This document shows, in pieces, positions 48,381-58,644 of a DNA stretch of 64,000 bases (within the stretch, counting starts at the first letter, position 1; the number at the start of each line of letters is the position of its first letter). The translations under genes were made by a program, and so were the position numbers. Below the pieces are notes generated by a model. That model was not told where the DNA came from and ran no database searches. It was given only the letters and a program-made list of their open reading frames with translations. Origin of the DNA: Nitrosospira multiformis (GTDB lineage Bacteria > Pseudomonadota > Gammaproteobacteria > Burkholderiales > Nitrosomonadaceae); contig NZ_FOHI01000008.1 in the NCBI RefSeq assembly GCF_900111585.1, positions 43,579 to 107,578 on the forward strand. Direction: 5' to 3'.

Positions 48381-49034
48381 CTACTGCGTGGCTACCGTCT
48401 TTAATTCGCCAGCTGCTTTTTTATCGTTAGCGGCCAGCGCGCGGTTCTTGTCCCCGAGGGTTTTCAGTAATTTTTCCACACCACCTTCGCGCACTTGGCT
48501 GTTGAACGTGCTGCGGTAATTTGTGACCAGGCTTACGCCAGCCACCGTCACATCGTAGACTTTCCACCCATCCCCTGTTTTTTCCATGCTGTAGTCGATA
48601 TCCACGGGTTGCCCGCTATCCTGCATGACTTTCGTTTTGACGGTGGTATCCACGTCCCCTGCCTTGCTCCTGACCGGCTCAACCTTGATCTTGTAGTCAC
48701 TGTAGGTACTGAGGGCGTTGGAGTAAGTCCTCACCAACAAGGTGCGGAACTCTTTCACCAATTCCTCCTGTTGCTGTGGGGTTGCCTTATTCCAGTTCTT
48801 GCCCATGGCAAGCCGGGTCATACGGGTGAAGTTGAAATGCGGCAGAACCTTGGCTTCGACCAGATCAAGAATCTTGGCCATATTGCCCGCACGCAGTTCC
48901 TTATCCTGCCGAACGATCGACAATACTTCCTGGGCGGTGTTATCCACCAGCGTATCAGGACTGATTTCTGCGGCAGCAGGAAATGCAACCAGCCAGGCTG
49001 CCAGCAGACCTGAGATACCAAGATATTTTTTCAT
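48381..49034 (-). CDS. mlaC: Periplasmic phospholipid carrier MlaC
   Basis: A 217-residue Tgt2/MlaC family protein with a signal peptide (cleavage near AAA/EISPD, about 22). It contains the FNFTRMTRLAMGKNWNKATPQQQEEL stretch and a hydrophobic ligand-pocket fold. It shuttles phospholipid between the outer-membrane MlaA complex and MlaFEDB. A 147-base gap without a gene separates it from mlaD. Confidence 0.94.
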   Translation of the reverse strand: MKKYLGISGLLAAWLVAFPAAAEISPDTLVDNTAQEVLSIVRQDKELRAGNMAKILDLVEAKVLPHFNFTRMTRLAMGKNWNKATPQQQEELVKEFRTLLVRTYSNALSTYSDYKIKVEPVRSKAGDVDTTVKTKVMQDSGQPVDIDYSMEKTGDGWKVYDVTVAGVSLVTNYRSTFNSQVREGGVEKLLKTLGDKNRALAANDKKAAGELKTVATQ

Positions 49035-49181
49035 GATTTCCTCGCTTGATTAGACTGCTCAACACACGAAATGCTTAGGCTGTTGACGCTTCCGGCGCCC
49101 GCATCAACTGCTTCCTGCCTGCAGGCCCTTATCCGTGAAATTCGGACGCTGCCGCAGGCGTTGGACTTATTACTGCCCTTT

Positions 49182-49667
49182 CTAGTTCTTGCCGGAATTT
49201 TCATTGCTGCCTCCTTCTGAAGCTTTATTGAACAAAAATTTCCCGATCATTTCTTCCAGAACAAGGGCAGAATTGGTTTTCATGATGGTGTCGCCATCCT
49301 TGAGCGTCGCTTCATCACCCCCGGCCGCCAGGCCGATATATTGCTCCCCGATCAAACCGGAGGTAAGAATGCTGGCAAAAGTATCCTTGGGAAATTTATA
49401 ACGGGTGTCAATATTCATGATCACCAGAGCGTCATATGTCTCTGTGCTGAACTGGATGTCCGTCACCCGGCCGACGACGACACCGGCACTCTTTACCGGC
49501 GCCCGCACTTTCAACCCTCCGATGTTTTCGAAGTTGCCTGTCACCTGATAGCTGTCATTCGCGCTATAAGTGCCAAGATTGCCGACTTTCAACGCCAGCA
49601 CAAGCAATGCGCCGATACCTGCCATGACGAACAGTCCTACCCACAAATCCATTGTTGCGCGCTGCAT
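49182..49667 (-). CDS. mlaD: MCE-domain protein MlaD
   Basis: A 161-residue protein with one N-terminal membrane helix (about 7-27) and an MCE domain (about 38-118; YQVTGNFENIGGLKVRAPVKSAGVVVGRV). Hexameric periplasmic ring of the Mla transporter. The start overlaps the mlaE stop by one base. The C-terminal tail is Gly/Asn-rich. Confidence 0.95.
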   Translation of the reverse strand: MQRATMDLWVGLFVMAGIGALLVLALKVGNLGTYSANDSYQVTGNFENIGGLKVRAPVKSAGVVVGRVTDIQFSTETYDALVIMNIDTRYKFPKDTFASILTSGLIGEQYIGLAAGGDEATLKDGDTIMKTNSALVLEEMIGKFLFNKASEGGSNENSGKN

Positions 49668-50464
49668 CAGCCCATTCCCCTGAACATGAACGAGGTCAAG
49701 ATAAAATCGAGTCCAAGAATTGCGAGTGAAGAAGTCACCACGGTGCGGGTTGTCGCACCGGATACCCCTTCGGCCGTGGGCGCCGCATCATACCCCTCAA
49801 ACACCGCGATTGCCGTCACCGCGACGCCGAAAACACAGGTTTTTATGATGCCGTTGACCACGTCGTAGCGGAAATCGACAGCACTTTGCATTTGCGACCA
49901 GAACGAACCTTCATCCACTCCGATAAGTACGACAGCCACCAGATAGCCGCCATAGATGCCTATGGCTGAAAACAGCGCCGCCAGCAACGGCATTGAAATT
50001 ACGCCCGCCCAGAACCGGGGCGCGACTACACGCGCAATCGGATCTACAGCCATCATTTCCATTGCCGCCAGTTGCTCGGTCGCTTTCATCAGGCCGATTT
50101 CCGCTGTGATTGCCGAACCGGCGCGGCTGGCGAACAACAACGCCGATACCACCGGTCCCAATTCGCGTAACAATGACAAGGCCACCATGGTGCCTACCGC
50201 AGATTCTGCCCCATACCGCTGCAAAGTTTCGAAGCCTTGCAAGCCGAGCACCATGCCGACAAAAAGTCCTGACACGAGGATGATGATGAGCGACTGTACC
50301 CCGGTAAAATAAAGCTCCCGTATCACCAGGGTGAAGCGGTGCAGGCTGGTGCCAGACTTGATCAAGGTCAGCAGGAAGAAACGGCTGGCGTAGCCCAGGC
50401 GCCAGATACTGTCTATGACGCGATGACCGACGCTCTGGATACCAGTTACGATACGCCTAGGCAA
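49667..50464 (-). CDS. mlaE: Mla permease MlaE
   Basis: A 265-residue MlaE/YrbE permease with about five membrane helices; ARVVAPRFWAGVISMPLLA, SRAGSAITAEIGLMKATEQL are family signatures. With MlaF (ATPase), MlaD and MlaB it moves phospholipid between membranes. It overlaps mlaF by 8 bases. Confidence 0.95.
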   Translation of the reverse strand: MPRRIVTGIQSVGHRVIDSIWRLGYASRFFLLTLIKSGTSLHRFTLVIRELYFTGVQSLIIILVSGLFVGMVLGLQGFETLQRYGAESAVGTMVALSLLRELGPVVSALLFASRAGSAITAEIGLMKATEQLAAMEMMAVDPIARVVAPRFWAGVISMPLLAALFSAIGIYGGYLVAVVLIGVDEGSFWSQMQSAVDFRYDVVNGIIKTCVFGVAVTAIAVFEGYDAAPTAEGVSGATTRTVVTSSLAILGLDFILTSFMFRGMG

Positions 50465-51269
50465 AACTGCCCTCCAGTTTCAAATCCTGCGCATAGGGTC
50501 CGGCGGGATAGTGAAACGAGACGGGACCGTCTTCTTCCCCATGAACAAACTGATGTACAAACGGTGCAACCGATCGGCGCACCTCGTCCGGCGTACCATG
50601 GGCTGCAATCACTCCGTCCGCGATGAAATAAACGTAGTCGACAATTTTCAAGGATTCCTGCACGTCGTGAGTTACAACGATGGAGGTCATGCCTAAGGCA
50701 TCGGTCAGGCGTCGAATCAGGTTTCCGATCACGGTGAGTGAAATGGGATCGAGTCCGGTGAAAGGCTCGTCGTACATGATAAGCAGAGGATCAAGCGCAA
50801 TCGAGCGCGCCAGTGCGACGCGGCGCGCCATGCCGCCGGAAAGCTGGTTGGGCATCAACTCGTGTGCGCCGCGCAAACCCACAGCCTGGAGTTTCATTAA
50901 CACAAGGTCCCGTATCATGGACTCTGGCAAGTCCGTATGTTCCCGCATCTGGAAAGCCACGTTGTCGAATACCGAGAGATCGGTAAACAATGCGCCGAAC
51001 TGAAATAGCATGCTCATTTTTCGACGCATGCGAAAAAGCTCATCCCGCTTCAGTTTATGCACTACCTGGCCTGCAACTTTCACATAGCCGGAAGTCGGGC
51101 GCACCGCGCCTCCGATGAGGCGCAACAAGGTTGTTTTCCCGCTGCCGCTACCCCCCATTATGGCAATGACTTTCCCTCGTCCCATCGTCATGTCGATTCC
51201 CTTGAGAATCGGACGCTGTCCATAAGAGAAATTCAGGCCTTCGATTTCGATCAGGCTTTCAGACGCCAT
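50457..51269 (-). CDS. mlaF: Mla transporter ATPase MlaF
   Basis: A 270-residue ABC ATPase. It has Walker A GGSGSGKTTLLRL, signature LSGGMARRVALARS, Walker B LIMYDEPFTGLDP and the H-loop VTHDVQES. First gene of the mlaFEDCB-yadGH-ibaG minus-strand cluster. MlaA is not in the window. Confidence 0.95.
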   Translation of the reverse strand: MASESLIEIEGLNFSYGQRPILKGIDMTMGRGKVIAIMGGSGSGKTTLLRLIGGAVRPTSGYVKVAGQVVHKLKRDELFRMRRKMSMLFQFGALFTDLSVFDNVAFQMREHTDLPESMIRDLVLMKLQAVGLRGAHELMPNQLSGGMARRVALARSIALDPLLIMYDEPFTGLDPISLTVIGNLIRRLTDALGMTSIVVTHDVQESLKIVDYVYFIADGVIAAHGTPDEVRRSVAPFVHQFVHGEEDGPVSFHYPAGPYAQDLKLEGSFA

Positions 51270-51374
51270 CTTCCAAAAGAGGAATACCTAATTTAACGGG
51301 ACATCGATTTTACCCCAAATCGGGTAGCCAGAGGGCGGGCAGGAGCCTGAGACAGGTAGTGAGGAATGGCGAAG

Positions 51375-52244
51375 TCAGCCAACTCGCCCTGTCGGGGAAG
51401 GTGAGTGGACGCGGCGATAATGACCGAAAACAGATGACTGCTTGTCAGCGGAGGCAGCAAGACCAATAGACGGCCTCGCGCTCATCCCGGATGATGCTGT
51501 ATTTTCCGAACCGGTGGATGGCGGCAAAGAAACAGTACATTGCAAAACTTTGCAATATTGCTCCAGAAAGGGTCTGGTGCTCGGCATGTGAACCGCCAGG
51601 TCACTGCGAAATGCATAGATGATCTGCGCCACGAGCACGATGAGCATAAAAAGATTGGCAACGGCCCACGCAGCCGTGATCTCCGGCAGTTGCCCTCTCC
51701 TGGAAACGTAGTGCTCCGGCAAATAATTATCCAGCATGTCATCTTCCAATCCGGCACACATCGCGTCACCCGTTTGCGGAATTTTTTCTCTCGCAACCCG
51801 CCTGTCCCGTGCTTTGTCTGCTTTTTTCGCGGCCCTGGCGTCAGGTTTCCCCCTTGCAGGCGTTTCAGGAGCGCGAGCCTCTGCTGCCTCTGGCTTGACA
51901 GGTGCTGAGCTGGCCGGCTCTGCTGGGCGCGATCCCGCCGGATTTTGTGCTGATGAGATGGGTTTCGGAACTGGTGGCTCCGATACTTCCCCCTCCTGCA
52001 GGGCTTCCGCATGAGGCATCGCTACATCGGGGGAAAGCTGTGAAGTATTTTCCGACGCTTTCGCCGCTTCCCCGGTCTTCGCCGGTTCTATGATTTCCGG
52101 CTCCTCCATGGTCAGCAGCGCAGCGAAACCATTAAATATGTGGTTGCACTGCCCGCAGCGCACTTCGCCCCCGTGCGCCTGCAAATGCAGGGGTGTGACG
52201 CGAAAGACCGTTAAGCAGTTAGGACATCGAGTTACAAGTGCCAT
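51375..52244 (-). CDS. Zinc-ribbon (MJ0042/DUF3426-type) membrane protein, C-terminally altered
   Basis: A 289-residue protein. The N-terminal zinc ribbon has Cys7, Cys10, Cys30 and Cys33 (CPNC, CGQC). A Pro/Glu/Ala-rich linker of about 130 residues follows. One membrane helix (about 190-213) precedes the start of a DUF3426 domain (STRPFLEQYCKVLQC). The rest of that domain, normally about 90 more residues, is replaced by a low-complexity Ser-rich tail. It lies downstream of prmA, its usual neighbour. Function unknown; the C terminus looks truncated. Confidence 0.85.
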   Translation of the reverse strand: MALVTRCPNCLTVFRVTPLHLQAHGGEVRCGQCNHIFNGFAALLTMEEPEIIEPAKTGEAAKASENTSQLSPDVAMPHAEALQEGEVSEPPVPKPISSAQNPAGSRPAEPASSAPVKPEAAEARAPETPARGKPDARAAKKADKARDRRVAREKIPQTGDAMCAGLEDDMLDNYLPEHYVSRRGQLPEITAAWAVANLFMLIVLVAQIIYAFRSDLAVHMPSTRPFLEQYCKVLQCTVSLPPSTGSENTASSGMSARPSIGLAASADKQSSVFGHYRRVHSPSPTGRVG

Positions 52245-52271
52245 ACCGGTTCTGGTTTTTGTTTAATCTGT

Positions 52272-53186
52272 TCATTTTCTCGTACCTGCCAGCAAGACCC
52301 ATCCCTCACGATTTCGTGCAATATGCATATCATGTGATTGCCGATAAGCTTGCATCACCTCTTCTGCCTGTTCCGCGAGTATACCGGATAGCACAATGCG
52401 TCCTCCCGATCGGGCAGCATGCGTTAATATGGGAGCCAGCATGATAAGCGGATTGGCAAGGATATTGGCGACAATCACATCCGCCCAGCCTCCCCGTTCT
52501 ATGCCCGCCTGACCCACCATCTGCGTATGAAACGCTATTTCGGTTTCTGCGCACTGGTTAAGCCTTGCGTTCTGGCGGCTTGCTTCCACCGCTTGCGGAT
52601 CTATGTCGATTCCGACAACATGGCGGGCGCCCATCTTGAGCGCGGCAATTGCCAATATGCCTGAACCACAACCGTAATCAAGAACATCTTCGCCTCCTCC
52701 GAGATTTTCGTCAAGCCATTCAAGGCATAGCTGCGTAGAAGGATGAGTTCCTGTTCCAAAGGCGAGTCCGGGATCGAGGATCAGGTTGATGGCATTCGGA
52801 TCGGGTGTTTCATGCCAGCTCGGCACGACCCACAAGCGCGAGGATATGCGGATCGGATTGAACTGCGACTGGGTTACCCGTACCCAATCCTGCTCTTCCA
52901 CATACTCGATCCGATGGATCGGAGGGGCAGGCAGGCCGACCGCTTCGGCCGCAGCGCGCATTACGGTGGAAATATCGGTGTCCCCCTTGAATAGCGCGGT
53001 AAGTTCCGGTGCAAGCCAGATGTCTGCGATGGGCTCCCCTGGTTCGCCAAACAGGGGTTGCTCATGCTCGGTCCCGGCTGCGGAATCATGGATGTCGGTT
53101 GACAGCGCACCCAAAGCCAGCATTGCATCGCTTAGCGCCTCGACATGCATGCTGTCCATTTTTATGATGACAGAAATCCAGGGCAT
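52272..53186 (-). CDS. prmA: Ribosomal protein L11 methyltransferase
   Basis: A 304-residue SAM methyltransferase that trimethylates L11. It has an N-terminal substrate domain (MPWISVIIKMDS), LDPGLAFGTGTHPSTQLCLEWL, motif I VLDYGCGSGILAIAALKMGA and NILANPLIMLAP. It is 130 bases after accC, the usual betaproteobacterial order. Confidence 0.96.
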   Translation of the reverse strand: MPWISVIIKMDSMHVEALSDAMLALGALSTDIHDSAAGTEHEQPLFGEPGEPIADIWLAPELTALFKGDTDISTVMRAAAEAVGLPAPPIHRIEYVEEQDWVRVTQSQFNPIRISSRLWVVPSWHETPDPNAINLILDPGLAFGTGTHPSTQLCLEWLDENLGGGEDVLDYGCGSGILAIAALKMGARHVVGIDIDPQAVEASRQNARLNQCAETEIAFHTQMVGQAGIERGGWADVIVANILANPLIMLAPILTHAARSGGRIVLSGILAEQAEEVMQAYRQSHDMHIARNREGWVLLAGTRK

Positions 53187-53316
53187 GATGGTACGTACCT
53201 CGCACTTGGCTGCCTAAGCAGGCGGGCAGAACGTTCCAGGCCCGTTTCCCGAAAAACTCCTACCTCAAAAACTCTCCGTCCGTTACTGAAGTTTCAGTAG
53301 TGAGGCCGATAGAGCT

Positions 53317-54675
53317 TCAGCCGGACTTATTATTGTAATTGGCGAGCTTTTGCTCGAGATAATGGATGCTCGTGCCGCCATTCAGAAAAGCGGCATCGGA
53401 CAACAGGTCAAGGTGGAGCGGCGTATTGGTTTTGATGCCGCCGATAACCATTTCCGACAGTGCGATACGCATGCGTGCTATCGCCTGATCGCGGTTGTCT
53501 CCATACGCGATTATTTTGCCTATCATGGAATCGTAATAGGGCGGCACGAAATAGTTATGATATATATGGGAATCCACGCGAATGCCAGGACCGCCAGGAG
53601 CATGATACTGGGTGATACGCCCCGCCGACGGGGTGAGCTTGTACGGGTCTTCGGCAGCGATACGGCATTCGATGGCATGACCCTTCAACACGACGTCGCG
53701 CTGCCTCAGAGTGAGCTTTTCGCCGGCTGCCACGCGGATCTGCGCTTGCACCAGATCGATCCCGGTGATGGCCTCGGTAATGGTATGCTCGACTTGCAGG
53801 CGTGTATTCATTTCAATGAAATAGAATTCGTTTTTTTCGAACAGAAACTCGAATGTGCCCACACCCCGGTAGCCGATGCGCTTGCATGCGTCGACGCAGC
53901 GGGTTCCCATTCTGTCGCGCAATCTCGGCGGAATGCCCAAGGCAGGTGCTTCCTCGATAATTTTCTGATGGCGGCGCTGCGTGGAGCAATCCCGTTCCCC
54001 AAGATAGATGGCGTTGCGATGTTCATCCGCCAATACCTGAAATTCGATGTGGCGCGGGTTCTCCAGATATTTTTCCGCGTAGACCGTCGGGTTGCCGAAT
54101 GCGGCCTGAGCTTCGTTGCGCGTAATGATAACCGCGTTCGATAACGCTGCTTCGGTGTGCACCACGCGCATGCCACGACCGCCTCCACCTGCCGCGGCCT
54201 TGATAATGATAGGGTAGCCGATGGCGCGAGCGATGGCTCTGATTTCGTCCACGGATTCGGGGAGACCACCGTCCGAGCCCGGGACACAAGGCACACCAGC
54301 CTTTTTCATGGCGTTCTTGGCACTGACCTTGTCGCCCATCAGCCGAATCGTCTCAGGCCGCGGGCCGATAAAGACGAAGCCGCTTTTTTCTACACGTTCG
54401 GCAAAATCGGCATTTTCCGACAAAAATCCGTAACCCGGATGAATGGCTTCGGCGTCAGTGACCTCGGCGGCACTGATGATGGCGGGAATATTGAGGTAGC
54501 TTTGTGCCGAAGGAGGAGGTCCGATGCATACGGACTCATCAGCGAGTTTTACATATTTTGCCTCGGCGTCGGCCTGGGAGTGCACCGCTACTGTCTTGAT
54601 ACCCATCTCACGGCATGCACGTTGTATCCGCAAGGCAATCTCGCCGCGGTTTGCTATCAGTATTTTTTCAAACAT
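53317..54675 (-). CDS. accC: Acetyl-CoA carboxylase biotin carboxylase
   Basis: A 452-residue ATP-grasp enzyme that carboxylates biotin on AccB. It has N-terminal [16 protein letters not shown], the Gly-rich ATP loop [14 protein letters not shown], catalytic [16 protein letters not shown] and C-terminal [11 protein letters not shown]. It lies 97 bases after accB; together with carboxyltransferase subunits elsewhere it makes malonyl-CoA. Confidence 0.97.
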   Translation of the reverse strand: MFEKILIANRGEIALRIQRACREMGIKTVAVHSQADAEAKYVKLADESVCIGPPPSAQSYLNIPAIISAAEVTDAEAIHPGYGFLSENADFAERVEKSGFVFIGPRPETIRLMGDKVSAKNAMKKAGVPCVPGSDGGLPESVDEIRAIARAIGYPIIIKAAAGGGGRGMRVVHTEAALSNAVIITRNEAQAAFGNPTVYAEKYLENPRHIEFQVLADEHRNAIYLGERDCSTQRRHQKIIEEAPALGIPPRLRDRMGTRCVDACKRIGYRGVGTFEFLFEKNEFYFIEMNTRLQVEHTITEAITGIDLVQAQIRVAAGEKLTLRQRDVVLKGHAIECRIAAEDPYKLTPSAGRITQYHAPGGPGIRVDSHIYHNYFVPPYYDSMIGKIIAYGDNRDQAIARMRIALSEMVIGGIKTNTPLHLDLLSDAAFLNGGTSIHYLEQKLANYNNKSG

Positions 54676-54772
54676 GTCTGCCGCTCGTATCTCGTTTCAT
54701 GATGGAGGTGATTTCCTCTTCTATTGATGCGGGTATCCGTCAAGTTAGCGTGTAACGCGCTAAAAGCCGAAA

Positions 54773-55234
54773 TTATTCAATCACGAATAGCGGTTCACCA
54801 TACTCGACAGGTTGACCGTTCTCCACCAGCACCGCCTTGATCACACCGCTCTTGTCCGACTCGATTTCATTGAGCAGCTTCATTGCCTCTATGATGCAGA
54901 GCGTGTCACCCTCCTTGACTGTCTGACCCACCTCAGCGAACGGATTGCTGCCGGGGGCGGAACTACGATAGAACGTGCCCACCATAGGCGATTTGACCAT
55001 ATGACCTTGCGGCAGTATCTCGGCGGCGGCTGTTGCGGGGGTGACTGGTGCAGCTTGCGGAATGATGGCTGCTGCTGGCGCGGGTTGCGGAGGAGGCATT
55101 GCGATTGCGGGCATCTGCATCGAAGGCGTGGATCTGCTGATGCGAACCTTTTCTTCGCCCTCCGTTATCTCTAACTCGGCAATGCCGGATTCCTCCACCA
55201 GGTCAATCAGTTTTTTAAGCTTTCTCAGGTCCAT
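54773..55234 (-). CDS. accB: Biotin carboxyl carrier protein
   Basis: A 153-residue carrier. The N-terminal helix region [16 protein letters not shown] is followed by an Ala/Pro linker (about 37-75) and a biotinyl domain (about 78-153) with the biotin Lys119 in EAMKLLNEI. Upstream of accC in the standard order. AGGA sites precede ATG. Confidence 0.96.
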   Translation of the reverse strand: MDLRKLKKLIDLVEESGIAELEITEGEEKVRISRSTPSMQMPAIAMPPPQPAPAAAIIPQAAPVTPATAAAEILPQGHMVKSPMVGTFYRSSAPGSNPFAEVGQTVKEGDTLCIIEAMKLLNEIESDKSGVIKAVLVENGQPVEYGEPLFVIE

Positions 55235-55456
55235 ATAGGATCTCCCGATCGGTTCCTTTTGCGTTATGTTCTGTCAAAACCTCTAACCATCTGCCAGCGC
55301 TCGAAGACGCGGACTTTGTGCTTTTGTCTTTTTGAAAAATACCCCTGTTTCAAAACACCCAAGGGGTGAGATGAGCCAACACTGCATTGGCTTATCAAAA
55401 GGAATTCTCAGCTCCTCAATGGTATCCGATCACTTCGTTGCTATCCTTGACGCTCA

Positions 55457-55912
55457 TCAGTTGCGGCCCAGCACATAATTGAAGGCGAGTTCGTATCCCT
55501 TTGCTCCCAGACCGCTTATGACACCCACCGCCATATCGGAAAAAAAAGATTTCTGGCGGAAAGATTCGCGAGCAAAAATATTGGAAAGGTGAATTTCAAT
55601 GAAAGGTATCCGGGTCGCCGCAAGTGCATCACGCAAGGCAATACTGGTATGCGTATAAGCGGCAGGATTGATGATAATGAAGTCTATTTTTTCAGCGCCC
55701 GCCTGCTGGATTCGGTCTATCAGCTCTCCCTCGGTGTTACTTTGAAAGCAATTAAGACTAATGCCCTCTTTTTCGGCTAATTTCGCCAAATTTCCGTTAA
55801 TTTCTTCTAATGTGACAGTTCCGTAAATCGAAGGTTCCCTGATTCCTAGCAAATTCAGGTTCGGCCCATGGATGACCAGGATATTTTGGCAGCGGTTTGA
55901 GCCATTTATCAT
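55457..55912 (-). CDS. aroQ: 3-dehydroquinate dehydratase, type II
   Basis: A 151-residue shikimate-pathway enzyme. It has [19 protein letters not shown] with the catalytic Tyr, the [13 protein letters not shown] loop, [15 protein letters not shown] with the catalytic His, and [17 protein letters not shown]. The last motif usually reads INPGA; here Gly is Ala. It precedes accB, as in many proteobacteria, with a 222-base spacer. Confidence 0.95.
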   Translation of the reverse strand: MINGSNRCQNILVIHGPNLNLLGIREPSIYGTVTLEEINGNLAKLAEKEGISLNCFQSNTEGELIDRIQQAGAEKIDFIIINPAAYTHTSIALRDALAATRIPFIEIHLSNIFARESFRQKSFFSDMAVGVISGLGAKGYELAFNYVLGRN

Positions 55913-56227
55913 GGCGGCAAGTTTGACCCAATCGCAGGAAATTGTCTAGTGATTCTCGGCCATTCGGCGAATATGTTGGAATTTACGTTTTTTTATCTCA
56001 ATGAGGAATTCAAGGGTTCCAGATGAGCTCTTTCTGGAGAAAAACAGAGTCCCATCTGGGATTGGTTGGAGGTTTTGTGGAAGCAGAATTTTGCTGGAGT
56101 AGAAGGTTGAGTTGAAAGATTTATGAGGGAGTGGGTTATGTGAGCTCGCGCCTATTGCACTGGCACAGCGACTTCCCTGCTTTCTTTTATTTCTTTCATC
56201 TATGGCGGTGTCCTCAAATAGGAACGT

Positions 56228-56256
56228 TTGCTCGGCGTTTTCCAAAAGACTATAAT
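56228..56256 (+). promoter_or_regulatory. Promoter of tRNA-Thr
   Basis: A perfect -10 TATAAT (56251-56256) with TTGCTC (56228-56233, 3/6 match) at 17-base spacing, 30 bases before the tRNA. Confidence 0.55.
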
Positions 56257-56285
56257 TGATATGGTTTATTCTGATCCCTTCCCAG

Positions 56286-56361
<76 letters not shown>

Positions 56362-56948
56362 TTAAGTTCAAGTAGTTATCCCGCATTATCCGATGGCTTT
56401 GGGCTCTGGGGGCACACCGGGGCCACGTTGATGGAATTTGCCGGTTGATTTGGTACTATCACGCAGCCATTAATGACTGGTGATGTTTGACCTAGTGCTC
56501 CACTTGAATGCAACAAAGGAGAGTGCGGTCAATCGGTGGTAGCTACAAGAATTGTGGTAGTTGAGAAGAGGGGATGGGACCAAGGCTTGTGGGGAGGAAG
56601 TGCTCCTTAAGTATTGCGCTCATAGCAAAAGGCATTTTTAGAAAAACGTGTTAGCTACTTAACAAACGCAAAATTCTGAATTAATTTTTATTTAGGTATT
56701 TAGATGAATTGGTCGGAAGTTATTACGATTCCGCCAAAATGGTACGTTCCCTTCCCCCACTCTTGAGTCAGAGGCATATGCAAAAACGTCTTCGCCCAAG
56801 ATGGGGTTCTCACAGCCTCTCTTAATGAACGTGTAGCGGTGAGGAAGATGTAGTGATGAGAGCCAAGGAAAACACCACTTATGCAAGAGCCTCTACTATC
56901 CTAAATCCCCACAGACGATTTTTCACGGCTTAAGCTATATTAAATGAA
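56362..56948. other. Stretch without a convincing gene after tRNA-Thr
   Basis: About 590 bases. A 64-codon minus-strand frame at 56692-56886 has no ribosome site or recognisable content. AT-rich towards the right. An integrase would be expected at this place but none is found. Confidence 0.45.
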
Positions 56949-58019
56949 CTATTCCTCGTGTTCTCGAATGTCTTTATCAGATAACCCTTCTATTTGACTA
57001 CAACGAATCGCACGCAGTCTCGTCATAACCTCATCTCCATAAGGAGTTAGCGTCCAATAGGTTCTGGAGTCCTTAACACTGCGCGATTTCTCGCTTTTCG
57101 CAATTAACCCGAGAGCCCTAAGCTGTATCTTTATAGTTTGAAAATCTTCTTCATGGAGAGAAAAATTTCTGAAATTGCACTGCTCGAATCTTTTTTTCTT
57201 ACGCAGCCATTCTATGTTTTTTTCTTCGACTGTCGCATCAAGCGTAGATTTTACTTGTAACTCAGACGCCTCATTAATCATTATCGGAGCTACTACGGCA
57301 AATATTTCGTCCCACGTTAAGGTGAAACTACCGTTATGAGCGAAATATCCCTTGGAAGAGAGTGTCTCGAACGTGAATCTAAGGGAATGAGGGTCATCTC
57401 CCTGAGACAGATTCTCCACTCCTTTAGGCGCAGATGTTCTGGCTTTTGCCAATTCTGATTGGAGCTCATCAACTTTTCGGCGCAACCGCAGCAATTCCAT
57501 CGTAGCATCTCGATCGGCAAGTTCAGTGGCTCGCACCCAACCCACTGCAGGGTTTGCTTTTATTAGCTGTACTAAGCTCCGACTTACAACGGAACCGAGC
57601 TCTTGCGGCGTATCCCAATACTTGCACAATTTCTTTTCAACCAACGTCTGAAAATTAGCAAGTTTGGCTTTACCTTCCATCGAAGGTTCTGTCTTATCGG
57701 CAATGATTTTTCCAGGGTCGCGATGGATGAAGGCGATAATGGGCTTATTTGTTGATAACGCGTAGCGATACTCCATTTCCGTGTAACTCATGCCCTCAGG
57801 ACTAATTGACCCGTAACGACCGGCAAGAATCAAGATGTAATAGTCACAATCGTCAATTACCTTTTTTATCAGGTTCCACTGACTCTCGTTCGCAGCAGGA
57901 AAAATTTCCATCCCCGCAGGAATGCAATCCAGCTCAAGAAGCGCATGCATAACCTCTTGGCGCTCGATTTCAAGATCTTTGAATGTACTACTTACAAATA
58001 CCTGAAACCTTTTTTCCAC
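56949..58019 (-). CDS. DUF4062 domain protein with C-terminal winged-helix-like region
   Basis: A 356-residue cytosolic protein. The N-terminal DUF4062 domain (about 4-90) has FQVFVSSTFKDLEIERQEV, the EIFPAANESQWNLIKKVID stretch and YYILILAGRYGSI. It is a Rossmann-like domain related to TIR/SLOG-type sensors and often found on STAND ATPases and other suspected defence proteins. A coiled coil (about 185-205) follows. The C-terminal 140 residues look like a small all-helical plus winged-helix module (WTLTPYGDEVMTRL). No ATPase domain is present. Ligand and effector role unknown. Confidence 0.8.
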   Translation of the reverse strand: MEKRFQVFVSSTFKDLEIERQEVMHALLELDCIPAGMEIFPAANESQWNLIKKVIDDCDYYILILAGRYGSISPEGMSYTEMEYRYALSTNKPIIAFIHRDPGKIIADKTEPSMEGKAKLANFQTLVEKKLCKYWDTPQELGSVVSRSLVQLIKANPAVGWVRATELADRDATMELLRLRRKVDELQSELAKARTSAPKGVENLSQGDDPHSLRFTFETLSSKGYFAHNGSFTLTWDEIFAVVAPIMINEASELQVKSTLDATVEEKNIEWLRKKKRFEQCNFRNFSLHEEDFQTIKIQLRALGLIAKSEKSRSVKDSRTYWTLTPYGDEVMTRLRAIRCSQIEGLSDKDIREHEE

Positions 58020-58644
58020 TACAATTTCCTTTGAACTAGGCCAACTCTACGACGAAAGCTGCGGCAGCACGAGTCCACGACCTCTACGTCTTCAGTAAAT
58101 CCCCCCCAGGCGGAAGCTTGCACTTACCCGAGGCTTGGAAGCTTGCGTTTACCTTTAGTATCCCGGGGATACTCGTAGTAAAAGTACTGAGCTTCTTATA
58201 GGTTCTGCGAACCATGCAGCAGGTTAGTCCCGGTGCTTTACTTTAGGCTTGACCATTATTTGACCTTGGAGAAATCAGGTTCCAGTCCTCTTACGTGCCG
58301 TGTGAAGGTATCAACATTAGCCCTCAAGTACCACCGGGTTGTTTGCAGCCTTAAGTTAAAATACCCAGCAGTTCTGTATCAACCAATTGATTGTTCCGCA
58401 CGGTCGCACGGTCGGGCACGACCCACCCCATCTTTAGTAAGGATTTCTTCGTATCCTTTCGGTATTTCTATTCCACTTTCAAAACGTTCTAGAGCATCGC
58501 TCGTTGTAAGTCTTTCTACTTTTATTCCCCACGCATAAAATAGTTGGTTTCCCCTGGTAGCAGATCAGCTTCAACTTGCCCACGCTTACATTTCATTGTT
58601 TAAGACGTTGCTGCTGTAATTGATGACCCTTCGTACATGAATCT
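58020..58644. other. Stretch with a possible eroded small gene
   Basis: About 620 bases between the DUF4062 and kinase-tail genes. On the minus strand ATG 58596 opens MKCKRGQVEADLLPGETNYF, then a likely shift of frame leads into YAWGIKVERLTTSDALERF and ESGIEIPKGYEEILTKDG, ending near 58390. The plus-strand frame over the same DNA is probably a shadow. GC-poor. Confidence 0.35.

Noticed and set aside
55946..56245. 99-codon minus-strand ORF between aroQ and tRNA-Thr
   Set aside because: No recognisable domain, no ribosome site, and it covers the tRNA promoter region. Probably chance.
56692..56886. 64-codon minus-strand ORF at the left end of the island
   Set aside because: No ribosome site, Trp/His/Pro-rich random-like content.
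58233..58538. 101-codon plus-strand ORF in the island
   Set aside because: The opposite strand has a better protein-like reading in two pieces; this frame looks like a shadow.
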